Position numbers and translations under genes: made by a program. Shown piece by piece: positions 24,728-36,921 of a DNA stretch of 64,000 bases. Source of the DNA: Begonia masoniana (taxonomy: Eukaryota; Streptophyta; Magnoliopsida; Cucurbitales; Begoniaceae); NCBI GenBank assembly GCA_022432975.1, contig CM039509.1, positions 25,513,432 to 25,577,431 of the forward strand, in the 5' to 3' direction. Numbering within the stretch: the first letter of the stretch is position 1; every line of letters starts with the position of its first letter. The notes under the pieces are model-generated. The model was not told where the DNA came from. It did no database searches and saw only the letters and a program-made list of their open reading frames with translations.

Positions 24728-27144
24728 TGTAACACCCCCGAACCCACTCTGGCTCGGTGCGCTACTTTGCTAACCAATCCCACGTTAAAACATAATTTAA
24801 AATAAAATTGACACAACAGAATTTAAAGCTAAGTCTCTCTAAACTCTCTTACTTCATACCTAGCTGCTTAGACTCATTAATTTCCCAAACATTCTAACCG
24901 TTAAATATCACGGCATCCTCCCCAAAAATTTTGACAAAGTAACGCCTAAAAATGGCGCCTCCAAAATGCTAAATACCTGCATAAAATCCAATCCCAAGCA
25001 ATCAAGAATATTCCTAACCATCTAACCAACCTACGAAATCTCCAACAATAAACATATCGTCGAGAAATGCTATCAACCAAAATGAAGAAAATCCACAATA
25101 CAGGGTAACACATCACCCTGAACTATGACTAAATACAACATTCCCAAAACAGTATTTCCTAAAACAGAAATCTATAATAAACTACTAAAATACAAAGCTC
25201 ACATTCCCCAAAAACCATGGTCGAGGCGCCCCGACAACTGCCCACACCGGCATGCCCCGTGTGCCACCGACTGCCACCTAGTCCTGATCATCACTCTCCA
25301 TCTCACATGTAACTGCTCTGTCACCTACACCACAGAACACGCACACACACGTAAGCTTACGCTTAGCAAGTAATGAATAACGAATATAAACATGCACAAT
25401 GCACCCACAATGTAAACATTCACCATGCACCCACAATCCCCTAACACATGCCAAGTCCACTCACTTTGCTGCTTCTTACTAATGTACGTTAACGACGAGG
25501 CGTTCAACCCTCTAGTGCGACTTGCACTTTAACATTGAGGCGTTCAACCCTCTAGTGCGACTTGCACTTTAACATCGAGGCGTTCAACCTTCTAGTGCGA
25601 CTTGCACTTTAACATCGAGGCGTTCAATCCTCTAGTGCCACTTGCACTTTAACATCGAGGCGTTCAACCCTCTAGTGCCACTTGCTACACATTTCATGTT
25701 CATCATTCACATCATACCCCAACAAACTACACATTTCATGCTCATCATTCACATCATGCCCTAACACTTATTTCGTAGCTTAACATGACGCATGTCACTC
25801 ACACAATACTCAAACACCAAACAACAACAACAACCCAGCAAAGCAGGCACAAACTACTCAATATAAACAACACAACTATCAAACAATAAATCCTACCGTT
25901 CCGTAGTGTAGGCCCGAAGGCGACAAAACACACAATCTATTACTTACCTGGCTCCTGCACGTGTTTGTTCACTCGGCTAATCCACTCGTCAACCTAACAA
26001 ACATAGGAAAATAACTGAGCAATAATCTAAAAATCCTAACTAAGTCTCATCAACAAAATTTAAACAAACTTTAACAATGTAAACCTTAAAATCCGAAATT
26101 CCCACAATTTTCACCGTCTGACTTCAAACGGTCATAACTTTCCCGTTTTTCAACGGATTTCGACGTGCCACCCCAATCCGTAAACCTCTACACGTCTACT
26201 TTCCAATAAAACACTCAAATTAACCAACTAAGTCACTTGGCTAAACCGAATTAGGCAAAACAGATTCGGTAACATTGTTTCCAAAAACCGATTTTTACCC
26301 AACTTTCACCAATTTGCTAATCTATCTCCAAAACTAATCTAAACCAACCTATTCTAAGTTTAAACCACTAAGTATAGCAAGAGAATACAGCCAAGGCATA
26401 AAAATTCGAATCGCCCACTTAGGGTTTCATAGTCTCCACCAAAACCTTTCCAAAACACCCTAAACTACTCAAAATCTCCTAGGGTAAGTAGAAATAACAA
26501 AACCCACTAAAGGATTACCGTAAACCATGGCCAAAATCGAAGAAAGAAAGAAGGAGATGCTCATCCATGGCTGCTGGTTCCATCGTGGAAGAAGAGAGGA
26601 GAAAAAGTAAAAACTTTGTCTTTTTACCCTAATTGTACCCACCTTTATATCTTCACACTTTTCTCTTTTCAATTATTACCCTTAACTACACGCTTTTATA
26701 AGATCACCCTCCCCTTTACCTTTTCTCGTCTCTCACACGTGGATGCCCACTCTTTTACCCACACTTAACTTCCATCACTTTTCTTTATTCACTTTTATTT
26801 CAATTACCTTTACCTTTGACTTTTCAACAATCCTACCAACTTTTTCTTAAATTATAAATTAACCACATGTTCCTTTCTCTTTTTCCATCCAACGTGGCTG
26901 CCTCCTTCATTCCTCTCTTTTCATTCAATCATTTCTATTAAATCTCCTTGGAATTGTCAACAACAAATTTCTATTGGTTGGTTAAGGTTTTGACTTTTCA
27001 AACCCTCCTTGGTTTGAATTGTCAAACCACTTTTCTTCCCTTTTTCATCCACTTCAACGCACATCATTAATCTTGAATAATTAAACTCTCCTAACACGTC
27101 TAATCTAAGGCGACGCACGTTGTAGGAATTTTTCGGGTGTTACA
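24728..27144 (-). repeat. Element C 5' LTR
   Basis: An uninterrupted 2417-bp LTR (plus strand TGTAACACCCCCG ... CGGGTGTTACA). It holds the candidate exon 2 (25993-25948) and tail exon (25324-25278, peptide GDGAVTCEMESDDQD, stop), with TTACCTGG at the 5' splice site and CTACACCAC at the 3' site when read on the plus strand. Confidence 0.88.
25495..25690. repeat. 40-bp tandem repeat, five units (element C 5' LTR)
   Basis: Same unit as above. Equal unit number in both proper LTRs of C fits a count fixed at insertion. Confidence 0.9.
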
Positions 27145-28544
27145 GGATCACTTCTCCCAAAGTTATAAATCCCTTCATAAGTTAAGGGGCAGATTAGTTC
27201 CCTTAATAGTTTATCTGTTACAGTTTGTTCATTCCTTGCCATGCAATTTCATGTAAATTCATTTTCGCATACTTTCAAAATATGATGCATGACATACAAA
27301 CACATTCAAGCATACATAATCCTACTGTTTTGTGATGTAGGCCCGAAGGCACAAGCATACTTCACTTACCTGGTCTCTTGGAAATCATTGGTTGGAAGAC
27401 TACCTTGGGAGCTTACTCAAACCTAAAGTCATAGACAGAACATACATTAGACTTTCTTTAAACTCCATTCTAAACCGCTAAAATTCTAAAGACACTAGTT
27501 TGAAGCTTAGTTCATTGAGCAATCCCGATTTACCACAAAACCCGAACTAACTCACTCTTACGGCATTCTCAAAACTCGAACTAACTCACTCTTACGGCAT
27601 TCTCAAAACTCACATTTATACTCTTCCCAATCATCGATAGCTACCAGTACAGCAAGGAATCGAAATAGGACTCACCCAGTTTGGAGAAGAATCAAGTAGA
27701 AGAATCGGCTAGAAAGCTCTACTGCTTGAGCTGAAGACCGAAGGACGAAAATAGGGAATAGTGGCGGCTAAAGTGCATTAATCACAAAGTCTCTTTCTTT
27801 AAATAGGTTATTATTATAAGTCTCTATTTACTATAATGCCCTTACTTTGTCACTCATTAACCTAATCAATAATTCTCCCAATTTCATCCATAAAATGTAT
27901 ACTATTAGTTGATAAGATAAGTTAGTTCAATGGAACCAGGTGTTATAAAAGATAAGAAAATGTTGCATAATTTACGAACTCATACGCACAGCATGCATGT
28001 GCATTTACGAAACTTGCTGAACCTTTAGCTCATAGATTGTCTGTATGGTGTAGGTGATCTTGACATAGGTGAGGACGAGATCCCTCCACCCGAGGAATGA
28101 TGCAGTTGAAGGAGGATGGCCCGTGGGAGTGTGCTGGGCAGTCGAGGCGCCTTTTGACTGGTGGGGGATGTATGTAAGTATTTTAGGGATGCGATAGTTA
28201 GATCGTAGAAGAAATTATATAGATTGAACATATTAGGATGTTTGAAATCTGATTAGTTGATAGGTTTACGTTTTGATGTTTTGGAAACTATTTTATAAAC
28301 TGCTTGGTGATTTAAAACAGGGAGAAATGTTTAGTTTTTAAACGGATCCACGCAGTTTGTTTTTATGAAATCGGGTACGGGTTATGTTTTAAATGTGTTT
28401 TGAGTCGTTTATTTTGGGTGAGGTTTGAGCGATTGTATGTTACATGTTTATGGAGTGGTTATGTTGAAGTTTTAGTGTGTATATATGGTGAGGAATATGT
28501 GAAGGAAAGAAAGGTGAAGAAAGAAAAAAGGATGGGAGTAAGTC

Positions 28545-28760
28545 CTCTGGAAATCGGATTCCAGAGGACATGCCGATCCATCGCCATCGATTGGCATGAT
28601 CGATCGCCTCTCTCTGGATTTTCCAGAGAGTGGGGCGATCGATCGCCCATATGTGGGGCAATCGATCGCCCCTTAATTTTATATGGGCGATCGATCGCCA
28701 CAATGAGGGGCGATCGATCGCGCCTCAGTTCTTACAATGGGCGATCGATCGCCCCTGCAT
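28545..28760 (+). repeat. CTCTGG hairpins and CGATCGATCG word array in LTR B1
   Basis: Two hairpins, CCTCTGGAAATC...TTCCAGAGG (28545-28570) and CTCTCTGGATTTTCCAGAGAG (28611-28632), are interleaved with palindromic words such as GGCGATCGATCGCC repeated six or so times with 15-30 bp spacing. The array ends about 230 bp before the LTR end. Confidence 0.85.
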
Positions 28761-28996
28761 ATTTTGGGACAATTGTCCCTTCTGCCCCTCTGTGCTTTGG
28801 CCAATGATTTAAATTGATTTAATTGTTTTATTTCAATTATTTTAAGTTTTATTTAAGTGATTTTCAAAATAGTTTTCGAACAATTTTAACAATTTAGTCC
28901 ACGAATTAAATTCCGCTCAATTGTTACAAAGTTTATAAGGATAAAAAAAAATAATACGGGAAAGTAAGGGTACAATTTTAGGGTCGCTACATCTCG

Positions 28997-30135
28997 TCTC
29001 AACGCATGTTAGTTTTTTATGTTTATGTTTTTCCTGCACGTTTATTTTGTGCATGTATTTTATTATTAATATCATTCATATTTTGTTGTATGTATTGATT
29101 TTGTTTGCATCGAGAGAGGGTTGTTGCGCATCTTTGATTGTGCAAGAAAGTGCTTTTACATTATGAGTATATTGTATTAGGATATCTAACTGTGTTGCGT
29201 CCCTAAGTGAAAACCCTAAATTCGATTAGGGTTTTGTTTTACATTTTGACTATCTAAAAATCACTTCCTCGTACTCTCATGACACTGTTGTTCAGAGTTT
29301 CTTAGTAGCTCATTTTTCATTGATATTTTTTGACACTAGTACAACAGTGGCTCTATTTTTATTACTTACTACCTTATAGAGAACTGTTGATATATTTGAC
29401 TTACTGATGGTTCTTAGAAACTTATTTTTTTATAACGTTTTCATTTTTGACTTTTACATTTTTTTTTTCACTACTCTATACACACTTAACATCAAGTGAG
29501 CTTTCTTTTATGTAATGTCACTGTTGAACTTTCTTTTATATTATCCTAGCTTATCTTTGATTTATTATCTGATCTTTAACTCTTCTGCTATGAGCTATTT
29601 CATTTTAAACAGGATTGGACGATTTGATTCTTTTAATGGTTGGATCATTTGTCGTTTTCCATCACATTCTTCTTTTGGGTCGTGACAAAAAAAGTATATT
29701 GATTGGTTACAAGTAGATTTTACAATTATCTTCGTCTAAACTAAATGTTGTGGTGCCTCAAAATTCCCATACCAACATATTTAAGTTAAAATATTCCACT
29801 TTTTTTGTTCATTTTTAACTCTTAAAAATGTGTAGAAAAACTAAATAATTTAATACCTACTCCATACGAACCCATTTCAACACAATGCTGGTTCATTAGT
29901 CGACCTGTTTGCTTCTTTTATCACTTTTATATACATTTTGCAACTCGTGAAAATTTATTGTATTTAAGGTTCTATTATCTTCTAACTACAACAACCTCCT
30001 TTAATTTGTATATTATTGATCCTTAATTTTGAAGCATATCCAAATGCAAGCATAACAACATTAAGGTTATAAAAATTCACCTCTACATACATATGCTATA
30101 TGATACACATACAAGTACGCACTTGTACAAAGCAT
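28997..30135. other. AT-rich flank, no gene seen
   Basis: Original DNA between the B1 insertion and copia element E. No domain, tRNA or repeat was recognised; short frames look random. Confidence 0.5.
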
Positions 30136-30502
30136 TGTTAGAATTAATGCAGAAATAAGTAAGTTTATTTTATGCGTCTAGCATTTACTTGGTCAATAAG
30201 TTGTCTTATTTTTGTGGGTAGTTGGCTTGAGTTTGAGTTGTTTTAGGAGATGTGTTTAGTGGCATTAATAGTGGCTGACATATTGCTATGCTTGATAAAT
30301 CTGATTTGTATTTATTTTCAGTTTAAAATGAATAAATTATCAAGAAAATAAATTTTTCAATCTATTTTTTTAGTTGCCGATAACTTGTTTGTTAAAAGTC
30401 ATGTGTGGCATTTTTTTAACCTCTCTTGTTTTTGCAGTCTAGGAGAAAAGCTTTTGTTGAACAGAGAAAAGCTTTTGTTGAACCAGGTTATAAATCTTAA
30501 CA
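30136..30502 (+). repeat. Copia E 5' LTR
   Basis: 367 bp. An extra segment at about 30320-30395 and a short tandem duplication (GAGAAAAGCTTTTGTTGAAC twice, about 30445-30485) are absent from the 3' LTR. Confidence 0.85.
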
Positions 30503-30551
30503 TCTTCTATAACACCCACACTGATGCCAGTGAACAGTGTTGCTTTTTGCT

Positions 30552-31364
30552 ATGGCAAGCCCATCAAATGGAGTGAACATTTCACAACAGGCAATTTCCA
30601 TTTTTCAAGGCAGCAACTATAATGTTTAGAGCACAAAGATGAAGACTCTCTTTATCTCTCAAGATTTACAGGAGTTGATAGAGAATGACTACAATGAAGA
30701 AGGTGTAGCAGCTGAAGTAGTGAAAGATCTGCGAAAGAAAGATGCCAAAACTATTTTCTCCAATCAGCAAGCAGTGGATGATGCATTTTTTCTTCTCGGA
30801 TTTCAGCAATAACAAAAGCAAAGGAAGCATGGGATGCACTCAAGAATGGTTATGAAGCCACAACAAAGTTGCTTACAGTCAAGCTTTAAACACTCCACCG
30901 ATAGTTTGAAAGCTTTCGCATGGAAGATGGATAGCCAATACACGACTGGTCTAATAATCTTATGTCCACTGTTAATCAAATGAGGAAGCATGATGAGGAG
31001 ATATCAGATCAAATGGTTGTTGAAAAAATATTGTGAAGTTTGACTCAAGACTACAAGTCTATTGTTTCAGCCATAGAAGAATCAAAAGTCTTAAGTATCT
31101 TAACTGTTGATGAACTATTGAGTTCCTTGCAATCTCATAAAGATAAGACACAAAAGCTATGAGGAGAGCTCTATCGAGCATTGCAGAGTAAACTGAAAAT
31201 TTAGTGAAGTTGTACATGAGCGTAACAATAACAACAACAGTCGTGGATGTTATTCCTTCAGAGGGAGAAGAGAAGACAGAGGAAATAGAGCAGGTGGATG
31301 CTCAAGTGATAGAATTCAACACTCAAATGGAAAGGTGAAACTCAAATTTGTAAGTTCAAGTGTT
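30552..31364 (+). pseudogene. Copia E gag
   Basis: ATG at 30552 (MASPSNGVNIS). The frame is of UBN2-type copia gag, with a stop near 30627 probably from a TGG codon (SNYNV*STKM), then DLQELIENDY, and IFSNQQAVDDAFF followed by KAKEAWDALKNGYEA after a frameshift. It runs to the first half of the zinc knuckle, where element F is inserted; the knuckle resumes at 43228. Several later stops are present. Confidence 0.82.
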
Positions 31365-32831
31365 ATTACTGTAGCGCCCCGAACCCGCCCCGGGCCCAGT
31401 GCGTCACGTTGCAAACAAATCCCGTGTTTAAAATGACGTTTAAAATAATTTTCATTAAATATTCGGCTCGGTTTTGTTAAAATTCCCGGCTCGATGTTCG
31501 GGTTTTTCGAACCCTCAATTTTTCTTGGAACACGTGTCTAAAATACGTTGGAAAAATGTCGGGTCAAAACATGTTGGAAATCGGGAGAAATTAAAAAAAA
31601 CGAAAATTGCACCAAATGAGGTGTTGGGCGCCAGGCGCGCCCAAGCTGCGCGGCGTGCGCGCTATGCTCGCCGCACGCGCCGCACGCGCGCGCGCGTCCG
31701 CGCGCTGGGGCGCACCAGCGCGCCCCACCTCTACCTTTCCACGACCGATCGTGGCTAAATGCCCGATCGGTCGGGCCTTCTGGGGTTTTCTTCACCCAGA
31801 AACTTCCCGACCGCGACCGGTCGTGCCCCGGGCCCGATCGATCGGGCCGGCTCGGGTTTTTCATCACCAAAAACACCCTAAAATGCCCTTTTTAATCTTT
31901 TTCCACCTCCCTACAAATTTCAACACTTTTCTACATCCCGGACATCTCCAAAAATCCTGAAAATTTAACCATACCTTCCCGACGCATAAATCTTCCAACC
32001 CCATAATTATTTTTGAAAACCGACTTAAAACGGAGAAATACAAAAATCACAAACATAACCCGACGTTAGTTACTTTAAAATCAAAACGGGCAATATAACG
32101 CCTAAAACTTTAAATACCCAAAACCTGAAATAAATCCCAGAAAACACACAATTTCCATCACAAACAACTATACTCACTATCCATCTCCAAATCAACTCAT
32201 AAACCCGGTAACATACATACGACAATATTTACGAACACAATTTACCACTACTTAATAAAGTTTCCTAACTCCCACAAAACAACATTTCCACACACCCACT
32301 ATCCATACCAAAATACTTACAAATTAACTATCCATGTCAAACATTCACCTCCCACTACCCGAGACATCCAGTGGTCAAAGCGCCCCGACAATAGCCTGCA
32401 CCGGCGGACTCCGTACTCCTCCGACTGCAGCCTAATCCTCGGTAGTCTCATCTACCTCACCTGTATACAAATCGTCACCTACACCACGGAACACAAAAAG
32501 GTAAGCCTAACGCTTAGCAAGTAGGGAAATGATGCACAACGACACGCTAAATGCTCGACTCAATGTCACACCCCTAAATCCGTACCCATATTTCCGTAAT
32601 AAATTTTTCATTTTCATTTTTGTACTTATTTCTTTCCTCTACTTTAATTAAAACCTTACGCGGAAATTAAACTGTAGTTGAAATCAAAACTGAAATCAGA
32701 ATTTAAAACTGAACCTCAAAGCATTTAAAACAAACCTTTAATAAATAATTAAAACTTAAAAACATTTAAAAGAAAACTTTAAAAACAATTTAAGGAAGTG
32801 GGAGGGCAGAATCGGAACTCTGCCCTCAAAA

Positions 32832-33025
32832 TGGAGGCGGCGACCGATCTCTGCTCTGCAGCAGAGATCGATCGCTGCCATGCATTATAGCAGGGGCGAT
32901 CGATCTCTGCTGCAGAGCAGAGATCGATCGCTCCTAGCTATGGCAGCAATCCGATCGCTGCTAACTATAGCAGCGATCGATCTCTGCTCTGCAGCAGAGA
33001 TCGATCGCTGCAAGCATGCAGCGAT
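32832..33025 (-). repeat. GCAGAGATCGATCGCTGC word array in LTR B3
   Basis: Large palindromic words GATCGATCTCTGCT / AGCAGAGATCGATC are repeated about four times. The CTCTCTGG...CCAGAGAA hairpin stands next to them at 33098-33122. Wording differs from B1 although the family is the same. Confidence 0.85.
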
Positions 33026-33696
33026 TCCTTCTCTTTCAGACTTCAAAACTTTAACACTTCACTTTTTACTCCTCGACTTAATTCATCAAATTTGCTCTCT
33101 GGAATCTGATTTCCAGAGAACAAAACCTCTTCATTCATTAAACCAACAACCAACGTTCATTAAACCAACAACCAACAGTCACCATAACTCACCACTAAAA
33201 TCTACTTAAATCCAATTTAACTGTATCCTAAACTCAATCGACTCGGGTCAGACTTTGCGGAGTCCAACTGCGTGGATGTATCTAAACATCGAGCTTAACC
33301 ATATCAACCTACAACCAATAAAACATTTCCATAACATTCATTAAACAGTTTAAACCGAAACGTTTTACATACAATTATCAAAACGTTATCTAATCCCTAT
33401 CCAGATCCAAACAACCTAAATATTCTATATATGTTCTCATACATTCATATTAACCATTAAACCCCCAAAATACATACACAACTTCCCCTCGGGTCATACG
33501 CGCCTCGACTGCTCAGCGCACTCCCACGGCCATCATCCATCAACAGTTTACGCCTCGGGTGGAGGGATCTCATCCTCACCTGTGTAGAGGTCACCTACAC
33601 CATAAACATAAGTCGTGAGCTTAAGGCTCAGTAAGTCTACGTGAATGCAATGCATGAACATGTATGTGCCATTTTCATAAAACCGTCTCTCATGCA

Positions 33697-33744
33697 TTTC
33701 ATTCATTCATTCATTCATTCATTCATTCATTCATTCATTCATTC
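33697..33744 (+). repeat. (CATT)n microsatellite
   Basis: About 11 uninterrupted CATT units inside LTR B3. A short frame running through it is an artefact of the repeat. Confidence 0.9.
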
Positions 33745-36700
33745 TCACCGTGACATTCTTTTGGTTACCGAAGCCTATTCACTCGGCAGATGGTTAGGGC
33801 CCGTCAAGCGGTTAGACAGCCCACACCATCTGAAGGGAGGAAAACCCGCTCACCACAGAACGCCGGGTCTGAACCTCACCCCGATAACCACATACAGAGG
33901 GTTGTTTACATGATACTTTACTTGCCTTTACGTGCATTTCTTTTTCATGAAAACTATGCTCAAATTCATTTTCATGACGTTTTTAAAACCATGATGCATG
34001 AACAGTTATAAACATGAAATAGACAACCATCATACGTACCATCAAGACACTCAAAGCATAATCCTACAAAAGACTAATCCTAACTACCCAACCAAAGCAT
34101 TTAAACAACAAATCTCCAATTTCCTCGAACAACAAAAGATCTTATGGTGTAGGCCAATCGGCCAAACAGGTCACGAAAGACTTACCTGTCGTCCGTAGCT
34201 CGCTGAGCTTCGTCCACGAGCATCGTTCGTCTGGGCAAAACGCAACATTCGTAGTTAAAACCAATTTAAACTACTAAACGTCCTATTTCAATAAAACCTT
34301 AACTAAGGCAATTCCTAAAGTTTCAACTTAATTAATCGAAGTAATTAACGACGACTTAACGCTCGTTAATTTGAAATTCCAATTACGAGTTATTTCTGAA
34401 AACCCGTAAATTCCCAAATTTATACTTTTTTTTTTTCACAAATTGAATTATCTTCGTCCAATAACGTCAAATACGTTCAATACATACTTAATTAAGGCTA
34501 ACCTATTAATTACGAGTCCTAATTCACATTTTTAACGAAAACCCTAATCGAAACCCTAACCCTAAATCGAACCGAAAACTCGAAATAAACGCTCAGAGAC
34601 CGAAGCTACATACCGAGGGTAGCGAGAGGAGGAGAAACCGTGAAGGATCGGAGTTAATCGGAGGTCGGACGGAGGTCGGACGTCGTGCGAACGTCGGCGG
34701 CCGAGAGAGAACTCCTTCTCTGTTCGTTGGCGCCAGGGAGAAAAGAGGGAGGTGAGGAGAAAAAGAGAGTTTTTTGTTATTTATTAAATTAGGTTTGCAA
34801 ATTACCATTTTGCCCTTCATGAGTTTTCTTCTTTCGTTTCGTTAATTGGCTAACAATCCGACTTTTCCGAATTTCCATATTTTGCCATTAACTCACATTC
34901 ATCACCAGGGTTTTATTAAAACTGTCCGTTCGCAAAACGGACCACGTTTACTATTTTTACTGAACCATCGTTTACTTTACGATAGCGTATTTATTCAGAA
35001 CATAGCGTTTAAACTCCAAAAATTCCCAAAACTTCCTTAAAATTCTAATTACTTGTTAGGGTCATAATGACGCTTTCTCTTCGTGAAACGGACTTCGTTT
35101 ACTAATTTTAATAAAACATCCATTACATTACGAGAAACATAATTACTCGGAATATTGCGTCACTATTCCGAAAATTCTCGTAATATTCTTAAAATTCCTA
35201 TTAATCGTTAGGATCGCAATAAAGCTTTCTGTTTGCGAAACCGACTTGACTTGACATAATTACTAAAAATGCCACATATAATATATTATATTAATATAAT
35301 ATATTAAACCCGAAATCCGTACAAGCCGGGTATTACACTCAATCCTAACATGCAGTTTCTACACACTCAGTTGCTTTCTTTTCATTTCAATTGCATTATC
35401 TTTCACTTCCAGGTGAATCAAGTAGGCACACGCCCCCACACAGTCCAGGACGGCCACGCCTTGATCCACGGAGCTAGACCGGAGGCACACGTCCCAACAC
35501 AGTCCAGGACGGCCAACACGAATCTCCTCCAATCGATCGTAGAATCCTCATTGTGCACTTCAAGCACGAACAGGTCGAGGAATTCATACTCACGACACAT
35601 TACGTACATTAACAGGGCATCTCGAATAGAATCCCTCGCGGGGTGCTCAACGAGCCACTTGCCCGACGAAGCTATTCTACTCGAGACCAAGTTGCATATC
35701 ACTTCTTATCTTTCTTTCACATGATCCTCACCACTCAAACATGCAAAACTCGTGATTTCGTAGTTTAGAAAACAATGATGCATGACACCCAATGCGTAAC
35801 AAAAGCAAAACATAACAAACAAACAAACAAACAATCCCTACCGTTCTATGGTGTAGGCCCGAAGGCAACAAACACTCATCCACTACTTACCTGGTTGCTG
35901 CTCGATACTTTCTCGCTCACTCCGTCCAACAAAATCAAACGTTCGATCACCTAACAAATAACGACAATTCACTTAGTAACAACCTAAATAAATTGTAAGG
36001 ATTTTTCTAACTAAACTAATCACACATTTCAACCTAAACTCACAACTTAACTCCAAACCCGATTTTACACCAAAATTGACCGTCCAACTTCAAACGGTCG
36101 TAACTCTCTCGTTTTTCAACGGATTTCAACGTGCCACCCCATTTCGGAAACCTCTACACGTCTACTATCCATTGAAACACCGAAAATAACCAAACAAACA
36201 CATTAGCCAACTCAAAAATCCAGCCAACAGAATCGGGTATATAGGTGTTCTTCAACCATTTTTGTGGAACACTCTTTCAATCTTCCATCTAACCCCTCTA
36301 ACAACCTAAATCACTCCATTCAACAACTAAACTACCAAAATAGGGAAGAAATCTAACATCTACACTCAATTTTCGGAATCCCTAACCTAGGGTTTTCCAA
36401 CATTCTTAAAATCCAACTAAAACTCCCAAAAACACTCTCAAACTTCATCTAAAACTATGCAAAATAAAACCCAATCGATTTTACCTTGAAATCCCCTTGA
36501 AAGATTGAAGAAGGAAGGAGAGGAAACGTTGGCTATGGAGGAAAAGAGAGAGACACGATGGAGGGGAGGAAGATGAGTGAAAAATAAACCATTCTTTTCT
36601 TTTTATTTCTTCATTTAATGCACCAAGTCAATTTACCATTTAACCCTCCCCTTTTCACCTTTCATCCAACGCCAAACCTACCACTAAACCATCACTTTTT

Positions 36701-36921
36701 CTTCCCATCACCTTCACAATTTGCTTGGTTAACACACACATTGACACATTGACAAGTCACACTCAAACTCTCCACCAATCACAATTGGGTTTGACTTGTC
36801 AAACTTCCACTAATCACCTTTCTCTTCTAATAACCTTCTATACCCTAAACCCCTCACAAAGTGCTCTCATACATCACTAACTTAGGTCTAAACACATAGT
36901 CAAAATTTTCCGGGTGTTACA

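Larger units (their letters stand above)
11366..27144 (-). mobile_element. Element C: two-LTR non-coding retrotransposon (LARD-like)
   Basis: Target duplication GGATC (11361-11365, 27145-27149). On the minus strand the 5' LTR is 27144-24728, then the primer site TGGTATCAGAGC (24724-24713, three bases from the LTR), a 1537-bp internal region (24727-23191), a polypurine tract AAGGAGGGTGGAT at 23203-23191, and a 3' LTR from 23190 to 11366 interrupted by element D. The LTRs are about 2.41 kb each without the insertion. The internal region has no ORF above noise but shares phrases and layout with the non-coding part of element F. It is therefore a non-autonomous relative that would need gag and pol in trans. 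Confidence 0.9.
7736..27947 (-). mobile_element. Solo LTR, family A (copy A1), interrupted twice
   Basis: The 5-bp duplication AAAGA flanks it (7731-7735 and 27948-27952). The plus strand starts TGTAATGCCCCGAG and ends CCAGGTGTTATA, so the element reads on the minus strand. Its own DNA is 7736-8102, 10293-11365 and 27150-27947 (about 2.2 kb). Two later insertions sit inside: a second family A LTR and element C. It carries the tail exon at 11103-11057 (peptide GEEVTTCVFSEFAEN, stop) and its exon 2 near 27420-27370. Confidence 0.9.
7195..28100 (+). other. Candidate spliced mini-ORF in LTR B1 (exon 2 and tail exon)
   Basis: Exon 2 is 7195-7239 (after CTTAG, before GTAAGT) and the tail exon is 28054-28100 (after TGGTGTAG). 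Joined in phase 1, the two are open. The tail peptide is GDLDIGEDEIPPPEE followed by a stop. A first intron would run from GTATGA at 6819 to 7194. The second intron now contains about 20 kb of nested elements. I found no in-frame ATG, so this is a model, not a proven gene. Confidence 0.4.
6250..28991 (+). mobile_element. Solo LTR, family B (copy B1), interrupted
   Basis: It starts TGTAACACCCGG and ends TAGGGTCGCTACA. The 5-bp duplication TCTCG lies on both sides (6245-6249 and 28992-28996). The LTR itself is 6250-7735 plus 27953-28991 (about 2.5 kb); the rest is nested insertions. No internal region or second LTR exists, so LTR-LTR recombination left a solo LTR. It matches 54012-56566 and, inverted, 32564-35337. 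Long LTRs beginning TGTAACACCC are common in Tekay/Del chromoviruses and their derivatives. Confidence 0.9.
32564..35337 (-). mobile_element. Solo LTR, family B (copy B3)
   Basis: Target duplication CTCAA (32559-32563, 35338-35342), inside the element F 3' LTR. The intact F 5' LTR shows the empty site at 41648-41652. The plus strand runs TGTCACACCCC...GGGTATTACA; the minus strand matches B1 and B2. Exon 2 is 34230-34186 and the tail exon 33594-33548 (peptide GDLYTGEDEIPPPEA, stop). Confidence 0.93.
31370..36921 (-). repeat. Element F 3' LTR, interrupted by solo LTR B3
   Basis: Its own DNA is 31370-32563 and 35343-36921 (about 2.77 kb). It is nearly identical to 40453-43227, including the CpG-dense block at about 31625-31730. 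Confidence 0.9.

Noticed and set aside
28400..28812. Frames of 60-135 codons on both strands of LTR B1
   Set aside because: They run through the palindromic CGATCGATCG array, which is open in all frames; artefact of the repeat.
31474..31960. Overlapping frames of 94-117 codons in the GC-rich block (also at 40631-41047, both strands)
   Set aside because: The text is CpG-rich LTR sequence of element F, open in several frames at once because of composition; no domains, and the frames do not match the proposed exons.
34545..34570. Interstitial telomere repeat (CCCTAA-like)
   Set aside because: Only two to three loose units, in LTR B3 where the sister copies have ordinary TTAGGGTTT leader text.
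35350..35724. 124-codon frame, repeated at 41616-42071 with 151 codons
   Set aside because: It is inside the element F LTR intron 2, on the strand opposite to the element, with a 94-codon frame antisense. It is conserved only because the two LTRs are near-identical. No known domain.
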